Positions 1 through 10,678 of a DNA stretch of 64,000 bases are shown here, piece by piece. A model generated the notes under the pieces. It made no database searches and was not told the DNA's origin. It saw only the letters and a list, made by a program, of their open reading frames with translations. The position numbers and the translations under genes are program-made. Positions within the stretch are counted from its first letter, which is position 1; every line of letters starts with the position of its first letter. The DNA comes from Anthoceros angustus (taxonomy: Eukaryota; Streptophyta; Anthocerotopsida; Anthocerotales; Anthocerotaceae). The stretch covers positions 868,001-932,000 of the forward strand of contig MU008182.1 of NCBI GenBank assembly GCA_010909165.1, read 5' to 3'.

Positions 1-664
1 AATTCTGCAAATAAAGGCTGGTAGTTAGAGGCCTATTTGCTATTTGCCAGCCGTTAATGGTCTGTAATTACAGCCTTTAATGGCAGGCCAGATTTATTAT
101 TACAGAATTACAGGCCTTAATTACAGAATAAATTCTGCCATTAAAGGCTGGTAGTTATAGGCCTATTTGCTATTTGCCTTTTGCTTTTGATGCTGTTGTT
201 GCTGCTTGCAGTGCTACACACCCCATCACACCCCATCTAGGTCTAGGTAGCGATATAAGGACAGGATGCTTAAAAGCCAAGTTCTTATAAAGGCGTGTCC
301 ATTTAGCCTAAGCACAAGATGCTTACTTGCCAAGTTCTTATAGCGTGTGTGTTCATTTGACCTAATCCATTTTGACCGTCAATTGAATGCCAATATGTAT
401 TTCATTTAGCTTGTTAACATGAATAATTGAATGCCAATATGTATTTCATTTAGCTTGTTAATATGAACAATTGAATGCCAATATGTATTTCATTTAGGTC
501 GTTAATATGATCGTACCAAAACCTGAATTAAGAAGTTTGAGCAAAATAAATTTGAACCACAAGAAAAACATTTTATTATAAAACCAGGGCTAGAGAATGA
601 AAGCATTAAATAGTTACATCGTAACATGTTTTACTATCAGTGTGTGTGAGTTGAACATATATAC
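1..664. other. AT-rich non-coding sequence with short repeats
   Basis: No supportable gene. The first 50 bases, containing 'ggctggtagttagaggcc', recur almost identically at about 124-175, giving a direct repeat with roughly 123-bp spacing. A three-copy tandem repeat follows and is listed separately. The rest is AT-rich and free of credible reading frames. Confidence 0.6.
382..513. repeat. 44-bp tandem repeat, three copies
   Basis: Units start at 382, 426 and 470, an exact 44-bp period, each beginning attgaatgccaatatg. The copies differ at only a few bases near their ends. The array is a small minisatellite with no coding content. Confidence 0.9.
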
Positions 665-1388
665 TTGGCTTGTATTTGTATTTCGTACATACAAGAGGTG
701 TGCTACACATTCTATAAAACTGCTTTTCTATATTTATTCATCGAAATGAATTGGCTAGCTAAAAGTTTTAGGACCTATCTAGAAAGCCCTTACGAACGTA
801 GGCACTTGCATTTTCAACCACTCATAAATAGGTGGGTAGGTATCGAAGTCATATAGGAAGTAAAGCTAACAAATGTCGCGAATTTTCTCAGGGCACGGAT
901 CTGTGCGGCCCGCGAAACACCCAGATCAGCACCCGTAGTCGAAGAGTACGCCCGAAGTCCACGCGCCTGGCCCTCTCGTCCGGAGGATCTCGTCAAGGTG
1001 GTACCCTATCTGCATACATACTGCCCTATGACTTAACGACCTATCCTCATTGCCATACCCAGAATGAAAATATCCACCGCTGGATTCAACTGGAATCCGA
1101 ACCTCATGAAACCGTGACACATTCCCTCCCGCCCCAGCTCAGGAAAGAGCGACCAGTCCCCTTTGCAGTCAAGCACCCTCGGTGCGTCCATACAGTCCAT
1201 AAGCGAATCTGGCTGTGGTGGACAGCACCAGCGCACTCGGCTGCATTCGCCACCTGACCATTCGTACCTGCGATGGAGAGAAACATTGGACTCGTGCCAT
1301 AATTCCTGGCTCTGGACCTGTTCCTGGTCTCTGACTCCCAGTGCGAGAGAGATGCCGCTTGTCGAAAACCGTGCCCCTTACACCAGCT

Positions 1389-2009
1389 TCAGCCTGAATT
1401 TTCATCAGAGACATGCCAATGCTCAGGTACGCTGGTCCTCACAAACGGATGCCTAACGAAGTACCCGAAAACCTTCCTCTTGAAGCTCAGCTTCTGTTTC
1501 CTGGTAGCTCGAAAGAAGTAGTCCACCAATCCATTAGCCACGACGTCGGCGGCCCTCTCCGCTCTGCAGCAGGCCATGATAAACCTCGCCACCACCCCTG
1601 CTGCAACATAGCGTGCACGCCTGTCAGCGACCTCGAGAGAAGGATCCCCCTCTGCACCCCCGGCAGTGCCAGCTACCTGAGGCCCGGACATGGCCGGCTC
1701 GTTTTCCAGCGCCTGCAATGCCCGGCCCTGGAGCGTCGACAGAGCCGCAGCCCTCTCCAGCATCGACACATTCAATGCCTCAGCTTCCGCCACTGCTACC
1801 GCTGTTTCTAGAGGCCTCCTGGCCCGGCTGGATCGCTTCTGCACGCCGTGCCCCTGCCTCCGGATTTGTAGAGACGACGGTGTGGATCGGCCTGCCCTCC
1901 GCAGCCTCCCTGAAATCCTTCTGTGCTCCATCTGTGACGGCAAAGGGAGTCCCGTGGGAGACCGGATCGTGAAGCGCTGCTCGTGCCGCAGGCGCCCTGA
2001 CTGCCCCAT
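1389..2009 (-). CDS. Hypothetical reading frame, possibly a broken or spliced gene
   Basis: An open frame of 206 codons on the minus strand in a GC-rich patch. Its middle part is alanine/glutamate-rich and helix-like (about residues 65-165), and the C-terminus is basic. A second minus-strand frame (1780-2058) overlaps its 5' part and is equally protein-like, so a frameshift or small intron near 1800-1850 may separate two pieces of one gene. The composition loosely recalls alanine-rich late-embryogenesis or seed-maturation proteins, but I cannot align it to a family with confidence. It may be a chance frame in GC-rich DNA. Confidence 0.25.
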   Translation of the reverse strand: MGQSGRLRHEQRFTIRSPTGLPLPSQMEHRRISGRLRRAGRSTPSSLQIRRQGHGVQKRSSRARRPLETAVAVAEAEALNVSMLERAAALSTLQGRALQALENEPAMSGPQVAGTAGGAEGDPSLEVADRRARYVAAGVVARFIMACCRAERAADVVANGLVDYFFRATRKQKLSFKRKVFGYFVRHPFVRTSVPEHWHVSDENSG

Positions 2010-2058
2010 GCTCCATCAGGAGCCCAGGCTTTGGACGCCTCCCGCCGCAATCTCTCAA

Positions 2059-3085
2059 ACCCTAGTAGGGTAGGGCAGGCAGGCCATTCGAATGCACAGA
2101 ACGAACGATCGGCGGCTCCCGCGATTATCCGATTCTCTGCTGCATATCTTGGGATGGATATAGGTTCTTACTGGGTCCCTCTTGCACGCGTGGAGAGATC
2201 ATCCACATCATAAAGTGACATTCTGCATAGAGTATGTACATGTTGTGCGTTGGGCAGGCCATCGCCAAGGAAGCTTTGAGGAAACATTGCCCTGAACTTC
2301 TCGGCCTGCCACGTGCTCTGCATCCTGTACTGAATGGAAGTTCAATTGGCACCCAAGAAAGAGAAAGGGCTGGCTGCATATTGAACAATCTGAAGCCATT
2401 GGAAGATCCACATAGATGCAGGCTGACAGGTTTCTCAAGGGTTCTGGAAGCAAATCACAATTATTACTGGGTAACAAAGTTTGCTTTTATTCCGTTAGGG
2501 GTTGGACGGGTCACGATGCTTTTTGTGTGAATATTTGTTACACACAACTCATCTGACCCTTGCCGATCTGGTGTTAGAAGTTGGATGGGTTGAGAAGTCT
2601 GTTGGCCATATGGGACTTGAAGAGCACTTCAGTTTGCAATTAGAAGAATCGCTTAATAGTGCTTACCAAGGCCTAGAAATTCGGAGTAACGCCAAACTAT
2701 ACCAAGTACCTGCCTGTCCAGACGAGGGGAACGCCAGATGTAGCCTCGGGAAACATTATAACATTAGGAACGTTAACAATTCCCTCTACTCTTCTCACGT
2801 TCGGGTGCTTGCGATGCACACTAGACTTCTCAGAGGTCGAACTAGTAAAATCTAGGTTGTCTTCAATCTCGCACCCCCCGCCCGTTCAGTTCACTGCCTG
2901 TGTATCACAAGCTCCAGCTGCCGCAAGCCCGGACGAGAAACCACATCGAAAAGACGCAGCTGCCCGCAGATCCCTTCAATCCGTGCAGTTCTGCAAGCCC
3001 ACCAGGTGGAAAAAGGTGGTACAACCAACAAGGTGGCACCCGAAGGTGCCAAGGCTGGGTGAAGACTCGAATTCGGACAGGTTGT
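2059..3085. other. Intergenic region, no gene seen
   Basis: Only short overlapping frames without family resemblance. The right end is the 3' flank of the minus-strand P-class PPR gene and probably includes its 3' UTR. Confidence 0.5.
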
Positions 3086-5006
3086 TCAAGATGCAGACAA
3101 TACTGCTTCACTGGCGGATTCCTGAGCATCCTTGGTCTTCTGACTTGATTCCTTCAATAACCCTACCTTTACAAGCAAAGCTTCAGTCTCTTCATTCGGT
3201 TTCACAGAATCCGCTTCCATCCGTTCTACGAATCCAGCAGGACGCTCTCCTGCATTAGCATAAGCTTGCAAAACTGCGTTGTAAACCCTTGGACTGCCAC
3301 GCTTATAGGTTCTCTTGATCTCCGCAAAGAGCTTCTCAGCGTTCTTATAGTCCCCTTTCTCCCCATGGCTCTCAAGGAGGACAGCCAGTGTTTGATACCA
3401 AGGTACGGTCTTCGACCGCATCGAACTTGTAGCAGTATGGTCCAGAACCTTCAGGGCTTTGTCTGTGTGCCCGCCTCGCAAATAGCTGGTCACAAGTATG
3501 TGGTTTGTCAGAGAGTTTCGGTTGATTTGTTTTTCAGCATCCAACTTCGCCACTAACTCCTCGGCCTTCTGCATATCATCCGATTTCTCCTTGTAAACAG
3601 ACAGTAGAGCATTGTATGCATGAATTGAGACCCCTCCCGGCTTGTTCTTCAGCTCCTCAAACAACTCCTCTGCTTTGCTCTCCAAGTTCAACTTCCCGTA
3701 GCACTGAATCATAGTACAAAAGCTTCGTGGTGGTACCCTGGGCCCTTTCTTCACCATCTCCCACACCCTCTCCACGAACTCCACACTTCCTAAGTTGGCA
3801 AAAGACCTCATGAGAATGTCATAAGCCACCAGCTTCCCTCGAGCAGGCATCTTGTCAAACGCATCCAACAATTCTCCAACTGTGTCCCATCTTTCCGCTC
3901 TAGCATAGGCTACCATTATGACAGCAGAAGTTGAAGCATCAGGAGATACACCGGCTTCAGCCTTCATTTCTTTATGGAGCTCCTCTACTTTATCGATGTT
4001 CCCTGCCTTGCTCTCCATATCAATGAGGATATTGTATGTGAACATGTCATAATTGACGCCTCGTTGTTTCATCTCTTCCAACACTTTCGGAACTTTCTCT
4101 GGCGATCCCTCATTCTTGTACATGATCACCATCTGATTGAACGGAAAGGCTGCCTTGGCGACGTCAGCCTCTTTCATTTCCTGGAAAAAGGCCTCTGCCT
4201 TTTTGGTACTACTAGCAGAGACATAGGCGGCCAGAAGGGCATTGTAAGCACCGGGGGTCTTCAAGGCCGCTTCACTTTTCCTGAAGGTCATTTCCGCCAC
4301 ACCTGTGTTGCGTAACTTGGAGTAGGTGTCTATCTGAACAGTAAGGAACGAGCCATCCTTCTCTTTCGGGTTCTTCTTCACATACCAATCAACCAGCTGC
4401 AGGAACAGGCAGCAGTAACGTTACAAACCAGCTGTGCAAACGCTACTTGAACCCTCACAAGCTACAAACTCCGCTAACAGCAAACTACAAGAAAAACGGA
4501 TGAGCGCCCAGCTTTCTAACCTCCAAGATCTGCGTGTACCGCTCTTGCTTCTTCATTGCCCGCACCACCGCGATCAGCTTAGGTTTATTGAGTTTGTTCT
4601 TCTTGCTTGACGCCTCCCATTTCTCCACGGTGCGCGAAACGAGACCATTGTCGCGCCTGGGAAGCTTACTCACCATGGAAATAAGTGCCCAACTGGAGGG
4701 ATTCGCTGCTTTGGTAGTCTTCCCGTCAGCATCCTCAGCGTCGTCATCATCCTCACCGTCTAAATCCTGAGCAGCGTCGCCGTCATTGTCCACCTCGTCA
4801 CTGCTCTTCTCGGCCTCCGACGAGAAGGCTCTCAGCCTCTGACCCGGCGCAGGCACATGAGAGAAGCCACATTTGGCTGAAGGCTTCCCAAAAATGCTGC
4901 CTGCACGAAACTTCCGCACCAAAGCTTCTTCGCAGCTTCTATTAGTAGGAGCAGCTGGCACCCCACCTTGGTCCGACGGGACGGCCCCGCCGCCGCAAGT
5001 GAACAT
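3086..5006 (-). CDS. P-class pentatricopeptide repeat protein, probably mitochondrial (2 exons)
   Basis: Model: complement(join(3086..4396,4521..5006)), 598 aa. The 124-bp intron has donor GAG|gttaga and acceptor cctgcag|CTG, and joining keeps the frame, giving ...QILE-LVDWYVKKN.... The N-terminus holds a presequence ending in RAFSSEAE, a typical mitochondrial cleavage context, followed by an acidic Asp/Glu-rich stretch (about residues 65-90). The rest is about ten degenerate 35-aa PPR helix pairs (for example AYNALLAAYVSASS, FTYNILIDMESKAG, VYNAVLQAYANAG), without E or DYW motifs. It resembles the two-exon plant PPR family with short presequences. The role is presumably organellar RNA binding; the target is unknown. 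The start is the first in-frame ATG (5006). A possible 5'-UTR intron (about 5088-5456) leads to a promoter shared with the next gene. Confidence 0.88.
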
Positions 5007-5570
5007 CCTACCATTCAAATGGTCAGGAACAGGAGGAGGTCCACCGAGAGAATTGCCTTGGACGCTGCCCCTCCATTCCTGAGCCGGCCTGATGTTCCAA
5101 AACACAATCAGAAAGCAATGCCTAAGCACGAGGACAGGAAGGGCCAGCCCACTGATGCACGCAGAGGCTCAATTGCAATGCATTGACGGAGAGGACTAAC
5201 CTTCGAACGCAAGCAATACGTGCTGCTCTCCACACCCTCCACATACCTGCTGCCCTGCCAAGAAAATTCCACTCTGTCAAGACCCAGCTGCTGAGGCTCG
5301 CCGAGGCCAAGGCAACTGAGAATTGGAAAGATCACAACATACACCAACTTCCGTCCTTAAACCCTGCTAAACCCCTAGGGCAACCCCAGCACATCTCTCT
5401 CACAGTTCAAGTACAGCAAGACCGCCGGCGGCAAGTAGGGACAGGAGGCAGCTTACCCCAGCTGCTGGAAAGGCAATTCCGTCCGCGATGCGGATTAGCA
5501 AGCCTTACGAGCCGTCGCGGTGATGGCAACAACGGAAGCAGTCTCTGAGCACACAAAGGGAGGGGATCTT

Positions 5571-5584
5571 AAACCCTAACCCTA
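5571..5584. promoter_or_regulatory. Telo-box in a shared divergent promoter
   Basis: AAACCCTAA (5571-5579) continues as CCCTA. This element is common in plant promoters of translation and organelle-biogenesis genes. It lies 65 bp upstream of the plus-strand DnaJ-type gene and near the probable transcription start of the minus-strand PPR gene, so both may use it. Confidence 0.55.
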
Positions 5585-5643
5585 TTGTCGGGCAAGGTTT
5601 ACAGGAGCCTGTCCCTCGCGCGCCTCCAGCCAAATGTGGTGAA

Positions 5644-6056
5644 ATGGAGCCCATCACATCAAGCGAGGCGGCGGGCTTCGGGGTAGGAGCTTTTCTGTTG
5701 GCGGCTGCATTTGCAGCCCCGAAGGTTGATCTGTTCATAGCCCGGTCGCAGCGCAGGTTGAACCACCCTCTCTATTCTGTGGGATTACTGCCTTGGAGAT
5801 TGATGAATCGCAATGTGTGCCAATGTTGCTTGCATGCGTGAATGGTCACAGGGCGCTGAAACTGTGTGAAGAATGTGGGGGAGTGGCAATGCTGCCGTGC
5901 AAGGATTGTAAGGGGCTGGGCGAGCTCAGGCCTCCCTTTGCCTTTTTTCGCAAGGAGGTGCAGCCCAGCGCAGGGCGACCGGCTTCCTGTTCTTCGTGCC
6001 GGGGAACAGGCCAGTTGAGATGTACTTCCTGTGCGGGGGTCTCCAAGGGGGCCTAA
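5644..6056 (+). CDS. Small DnaJ-type (CxxCxG) zinc-finger protein (2 exons)
   Basis: Model: join(5644..5756,5852..6056), 105 aa, with a 95-bp intron (donor CAG|gttgaa, acceptor gtcacag|GGC). Joining restores a split Arg codon and runs straight into the zinc-finger domain. The N-terminus has a hydrophobic run, GFGVGAFLLAAAFAAP. The C-terminal half carries four CxxC knuckles (CEECGG, CKDCKG, CSSCRG, CTSCAG), the pattern of the DnaJ central zinc finger, without a J domain. Stand-alone proteins of this type in plants (BSD2/LQY1/PSA2-like) are usually chloroplast or membrane-associated thiol chaperones. Which subgroup this belongs to cannot be told. The 3' end faces the next gene 65 bp away. Confidence 0.82.
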
Positions 6057-6121
6057 TGCATCCTGGGAATAAACACAGTGCATCGGAGACATAACCTGGT
6101 TCTGTGTCCCTAATTGTTGCA

Positions 6122-7765
6122 TCAGACATCATCGCTGTCCCGTCCTCGTTTCCTTGTTCCAGCAGGGTTCCCAAGCCCAAGCTTGTCGAGAAAGGCTGGC
6201 ATTTTCTTTGCGATGGTGCTTGGCGACGGTGCAGGAGACCATGGCACGGATCCGGTGGGGATCTCTTCTTCTTCTCCAGGAGGGGTGGCTGGTACGTGGA
6301 TCACAAGAGGTTGGTCGGCGCAGCAGCTACTTCTGGTGCAAAAGGAATCCCCGCATGGCCTATGTGCCGGTGTACCTCTTGGTGAGCCATTGAGTGAAGC
6401 ACTTGCTTCATCGACTGCATTTGGGCGCACATTCTGAATGTGTCCGCCTTGCAATGACGGCTCACGTCGGAGCACTCCACAATTTTCACACCATTCCACC
6501 CACTGCGACGACAGGTTGGCTGCACTGCATCGTAGCCGGTGTTGCGGTTGTGCAATGTGAAGTGTCAAGGAAAAATGATCACAGAAGCTCACGGAGCAGA
6601 CCCTGCATTCGAAGATGTGAGCCACCCTCTGCTGTGAATTTAGTGCCGGGACCTGGGAAGTGCAGTCGGACTCACACAGGGGGACAGTTCTGCCTCTCTG
6701 CCCGGTGAGATGACTTGCAAGATGAAGTTCCACCTGATGCGGTTTGCCCAGAATGGTTCCACATAAATGGCACCAGCCACTATAAGTCATCAGCTGCTGC
6801 GTCCATCGCTTCCAGTCACCGGCCGCTTGCGAAGCACAGCCCGGCCTGACTTCACGGCCCAGCAGAACTTTCTTGGAGGATGTCATTCTTGGATCAAACG
6901 ATGTCCGAGAACCATTGGGAGACGAAACTGTCCAGTCCCGAGGAGTGTTATCCCCATGGACGCTGTCTAGTACATGGCGAGCGAAAGCAAGCCAGCTCCT
7001 GCAAGCAATCAGACAGCAAGTGCACGTCCACCAACCTCGGGACTTGTGTTGTGAAGATGCAGGCCCCTGACCTCCTGGCAGCCCCCCGAGCACATCCTGA
7101 TGCCCTGCCGCGGACTCCACGTTGCCTGGTGCAGTTCTGGACGCGAGCATCTGCTCATGCCCTAGCGATCGCAAGTGAGCCTCTAGCTCCCAGACGAGAA
7201 GATACTTTCCGCAGGCTTGGCAAAAACACTGCCTCAGACGCTGCACATGTTCCGCGGACAGCAGATGGCCAACGAAATCATCCACCCCGTCACAGGCCTC
7301 CTCACACATGCTGCAGACTGGCTCAAACTCTGGATCCGAAGGTCTACTAGGAATCGCCGAAAACTCGACAACAAGGGCCTCAACCCGGGCCAGCGTATCA
7401 ACAGCAACTTCTGCCATGTGCGAAGGGCTGGCAAGATGCACTTCATACCCGAGCAACTTCGGGAACAACAGGGCACATGAATAACAGATCCATCCATGGG
7501 CCTCGACTTCCATCCCCGGCAAGATACAACTGCGTTTCATCCTTTTGGAGTGGCTCGGATTCTCCCTATGCAGTTTCACGGCCCGTGGCGTGTACAGGTC
7601 CACAGAGCAAGCGATGCAAACACCACGAAGACCGAAGAGCGCTTGTTTTACATGTTCCTTCCCAAGACAATGCAGTTCACAACCGAAAGGCACAGATGTC
7701 TCGCAGGTGGGGCATTCCTGCATGCCTTCTACACTTCCAGCTGCAACTGTGTCATCCATCTCCAT
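6122..7765 (-). CDS. Multi-C2H2 (U1/matrin-like) zinc-finger protein
   Basis: 547 aa from the first ATG. The frame stays open to 7879, but a good acceptor (tttccacag) lies inside that extension, so a 5' exon is likely upstream. About eight fingers are spread along the protein, most as C-x2-C-x12-H-x5-H, the spacing of U1/matrin-type RNA- or dsRNA-binding fingers rather than TFIIIA type. Examples are CIAC...H-RENPS-H, CYSC...H-LASPS-H, CQAC...H-LRSLG-H and CRVC...H-IAQPQ-H. The C-terminus is proline- and acid-rich and ends in a basic KRGRDSDD tail resembling a nuclear localisation signal. A nuclear nucleic-acid-binding protein is inferred. I do not recognise a named orthologue. Confidence 0.78.
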   Translation of the reverse strand: MEMDDTVAAGSVEGMQECPTCETSVPFGCELHCLGKEHVKQALFGLRGVCIACSVDLYTPRAVKLHRENPSHSKRMKRSCILPGMEVEAHGWICYSCALLFPKLLGYEVHLASPSHMAEVAVDTLARVEALVVEFSAIPSRPSDPEFEPVCSMCEEACDGVDDFVGHLLSAEHVQRLRQCFCQACGKYLLVWELEAHLRSLGHEQMLASRTAPGNVESAAGHQDVLGGLPGGQGPASSQHKSRGWWTCTCCLIACRSWLAFARHVLDSVHGDNTPRDWTVSSPNGSRTSFDPRMTSSKKVLLGREVRPGCASQAAGDWKRWTQQLMTYSGWCHLCGTILGKPHQVELHLASHLTGQRGRTVPLCESDCTSQVPALNSQQRVAHIFECRVCSVSFCDHFSLTLHIAQPQHRLRCSAANLSSQWVEWCENCGVLRREPSLQGGHIQNVRPNAVDEASASLNGSPRGTPAHRPCGDSFCTRSSCCADQPLVIHVPATPPGEEEEIPTGSVPWSPAPSPSTIAKKMPAFLDKLGLGNPAGTRKRGRDSDDV

Positions 7766-8605
7766 CACATGACAAGGTCCTGACAAATACACACAATGAC
7801 TAGCTCCAGCCTGTGGAAATTGAGAGTTAGCAAAGCCTGATGTTGCATAATCGTCATCGTGTAAATACGGCAGAGACAATCAAGAATCCAGCCACACACC
7901 AAGTCGGTCTCGGAAGCGACCACATATAGCGGGCAAGCCGTAGAGTAGTAGGTCGACTTGAGCCTACCTTTTGGGTCGCTGAACCCGCCAACTACTGTTG
8001 CTCATCCCCCCGACGGTTCGTTGCCCACCTCCCAAGAAACCACCTAGGGTTTCAGGGTAGTGTCTTGTGTAGGATATGAAGGTGTGATGTCTGATCCAAG
8101 GTGGAAAGATATGACATGTCTCATTCACGCTGGACGTGTTTACCTGCCTCTAGCACATCGTTGCAAAGAAGCATTGCTCCACAGCTCACTACATTCCCCA
8201 GCAGCCGGATCTAGCGACTTGTGATGTAAAAAGCTGTCCTCAACACAAGAGCCGTGTGCGAGCGTCTGCAGCCTTTCTGGTTGGCCTGCCAGAGTAATTT
8301 GTGCATTTGTGCATGTTTAGGACGTATCCTTCGGTCTAGAGTCTCAGAAAGTCTGTTCATCATCTCCTATACATGCAAAGAAAGCAGATTTTCCTCAGTT
8401 CCGCAGTGCATTGGCTCCGAAGTCCTCAACTCTACTGTCTGCGCCGTTATCAAATTCAGCACGCGAGCTTGACATGACAGGGTAATCTTAGCTCGTTGTG
8501 CAGGCCTACGTCCACCCTCTAAACAGCTGCAAGTCCTCATGCACTGTTCTCAATTCGACCCTTCCTCATGCACTGTTCTCAATTCGACCCTTTCTATGAT
8601 GTCGC
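7766..8605. other. Intergenic region between two minus-strand genes
   Basis: Contains the probable 5' exon or promoter of the zinc-finger gene and the 3' flank of the aminoacylase gene. No further gene is visible. Confidence 0.5.
8535..8592. repeat. 29-bp tandem duplication
   Basis: Two exact adjacent copies starting at 8535 and 8564, each beginning cctcatgcactgttctc. It lies just downstream of the aminoacylase stop codon. Confidence 0.9.
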
Positions 8606-10321
8606 TCAGAATTCCTGATGTGGCTCCTCGGGAGAGAAGGATGTGAAAAGTGAAATAATTTCCTCGTATACCTTAATGCCTTTGAGGTACTCCTTGACGT
8701 TCAGAAACTGTCATTCAACAAGACCATGGATGAGATGAAGGTAAGGCTTCGACAGCAAGCACACTGTTGGGTGAATTGCAGGGCAAACCTCATTATGGTC
8801 GTGGAGCAAAATAGGTGTGTTAGCCATGGGAGAGAAACCAACAGCGGGAATCCCCTCGTCCCTCACGTAGCGAGAATCTGTTGCAGCTGGGAAAATTTCT
8901 GGCTTGCCAAGCTTGCCGCCAGCTTTCGTCACTGCTTCCTGAAACAAGAGCCACCATGGATTCGAATTGTCCAGGACTGTTATTGGAATCTCTCCACGTC
9001 TGTCTCGCACAGGTGTCTTCTGCTGGAACTGCCAGGGCAAAATCATGGTTAAGGAATCAACAACACTAGTAGGAAGATGGATGAGCTTCAGAGCAAAGTA
9101 GGCTGATGGCTGTGAAGATGCTGTGCGGGTAAACTTGCCTCAAACGTAAGATTCCTCGAGGCAGGTGCCCACTCCTCTGATATGATTCTCTCGAGCTCTT
9201 CAGGGTTAGCATAAGGTGGCACTCTTATATCAAATCCTGCTTCTGCTTCAGACGGCTGCAGGTTCATCACAAACCCCTGAAAAACCCCAGTCATGTCACA
9301 GCACGTTACCACTGAAAAGAGGACAATTGCAGGGCATCTTTGCAGAACATGACTAACTGGGATTGCATACCGTAGGAGACGGCGTGCCAGACTTCAGGAA
9401 CACTGGATTCACTGAAACAACGTCACCCTCTGCAGCTTTCCCTGCCTTGACGAGGTTGAACTGTTCAGCTCTGTACTTGACGATGAGCTCCAGGCTCTTC
9501 TCTAAGTTTTCGATCGCAGAGTTGTCATACAGTTTTGACCCATGCCCTGGTGCCCCCACCGCTTTGATCATGAGCCACCATGGAGACCGCTCACCATTAA
9601 ACACACGGTAGTTTTCGGTCGGAGATGCGAGGCCCTCATCCAGAGCGAAGCCCACATTCAGCCTCTTGAACTCGGGTGAAGACACAAACTTCTCAGCACC
9701 ATCATGTCCACCGATCTCTTCATCCGGGACAAACGAAAGATGAACAGAACGTAGAGGCTTGAACCCTCTCTGTTTCAGATTCCGAACTGCTTCCAAGTAC
9801 TGCATGCCCACGCACTTCATGTCCTGAGATCCCCGTGCGAAAACATCCCCCTGCTCTGTTCGAGCAGCAGAGAAGGGATGGTGCACCCATTTCTGCTTCT
9901 CGGAAGGTACCACATCAACATGTGAGTTCAGAAGAATGGACGGCAAGGATGGATACTTGCCCTTCCAAGTCACCAGCACCACAGGCTTGCCCTTCACAAA
10001 CTCGATCGTTGTTGCCTCTAACCCACCAACCGACTCCGCTTGAGCCAACAGGAAGGCAGCTGATTTCGAGTAGTCAGGATTCGGATGAGCTGTGTCTATT
10101 TGCAGATATGACCTGAACCTCTCGATAGCCTCTTCCTCCTGCTCACCGTGCCTCAAGGCATCAGTATGGTGCAGCTGCAAGGCAACTAAGCAGAGGACGA
10201 GCACGGACACAACACAAGCCGGGCGGTCATAGCCACCCCTCTTCACAAGAATTCCCTTCATCTTTTCACCCCCTTCCGAGGACAACAGCACAGTGTGTCC
10301 TCCCAGGAGGACACGTTTCAT
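8606..10321 (-). CDS. Aminoacylase-1 / M20 metallopeptidase (4 exons)
   Basis: Model: complement(join(8606..8707,8789..9028,9139..9276,9371..10321)), 476 aa, all introns phase 0 (81, 110 and 94 bp). It is predicted to hydrolyse N-acyl-L-amino acids using two zinc ions. Visible motifs are NSHVDVVP (first metal His/Asp), GSQDMK (bridging Asp), PDEEIGG (catalytic and metal Glu), ALDEG, the dimerisation segment GAPGHGSK and the terminal metal ligand LLHDHNE. A hydrophobic stretch near the N-terminus (VVSVLVLCLVALQL) suggests a signal peptide and entry to the secretory pathway, usual for plant members. Length is slightly above the usual 430-450 aa because of the leader. The start is the first ATG (10321). 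The second intron uses a GC donor. A broken copy of exons 1-2 lies at 17 kb. Confidence 0.92.
9029..9138 (-). other. GC-AG intron of the aminoacylase gene
   Basis: Exon 2 ends ACG TTT GAG and the intron begins gcaagt, a perfect donor consensus except C for T. It ends in ggcag. Family alignment demands NLTFE followed directly by FQQKTPVRD, which only this junction gives. Using the nearby gt would leave the wrong phase. Confidence 0.8.
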
Positions 10322-10678
10322 ACTGCACCGCCCGCGCACAGGATGCGCTGATGGTTTATAGAAAATAATGTTGTGCTCCGCTTGATGTATGAGGTGTGGA
10401 TCACATCATCTGACAAAGATGCAGCTATAGCTGAATTGCAGCAAGCCCCACTTGTTTTTGCTTTTGCTCTGCTATTCTCGCTCTGTTGATTTGAAGATTT
10501 TTCTTTTTCAAGTCTTGTGTTGTGCAATGGTGTGCTTGTGTGGCAGTGGTCGAGGTGGATTCCAGGGACGGAAGGATGAAGGAACTTGGGGCACTAGCTA
10601 CAGACACAGGTGTCACGTCAGCTCTGATTGTGCAATGGGACTGGGCAAAGTGATGTCATCAGTTCGCTTCTGGAACAG

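Noticed and set aside
832-1257. 141-codon plus-strand frame and several overlapping minus-strand frames
   Set aside because: Frames overlap in all directions, start without context and show no conserved pattern; likely chance.
4873-5186. Translation of the first PPR gene from the upstream GTG at 5129
   Set aside because: Not an ATG; the first in-frame ATG (5006) already gives a presequence, and the upstream part probably belongs to the 5' UTR.
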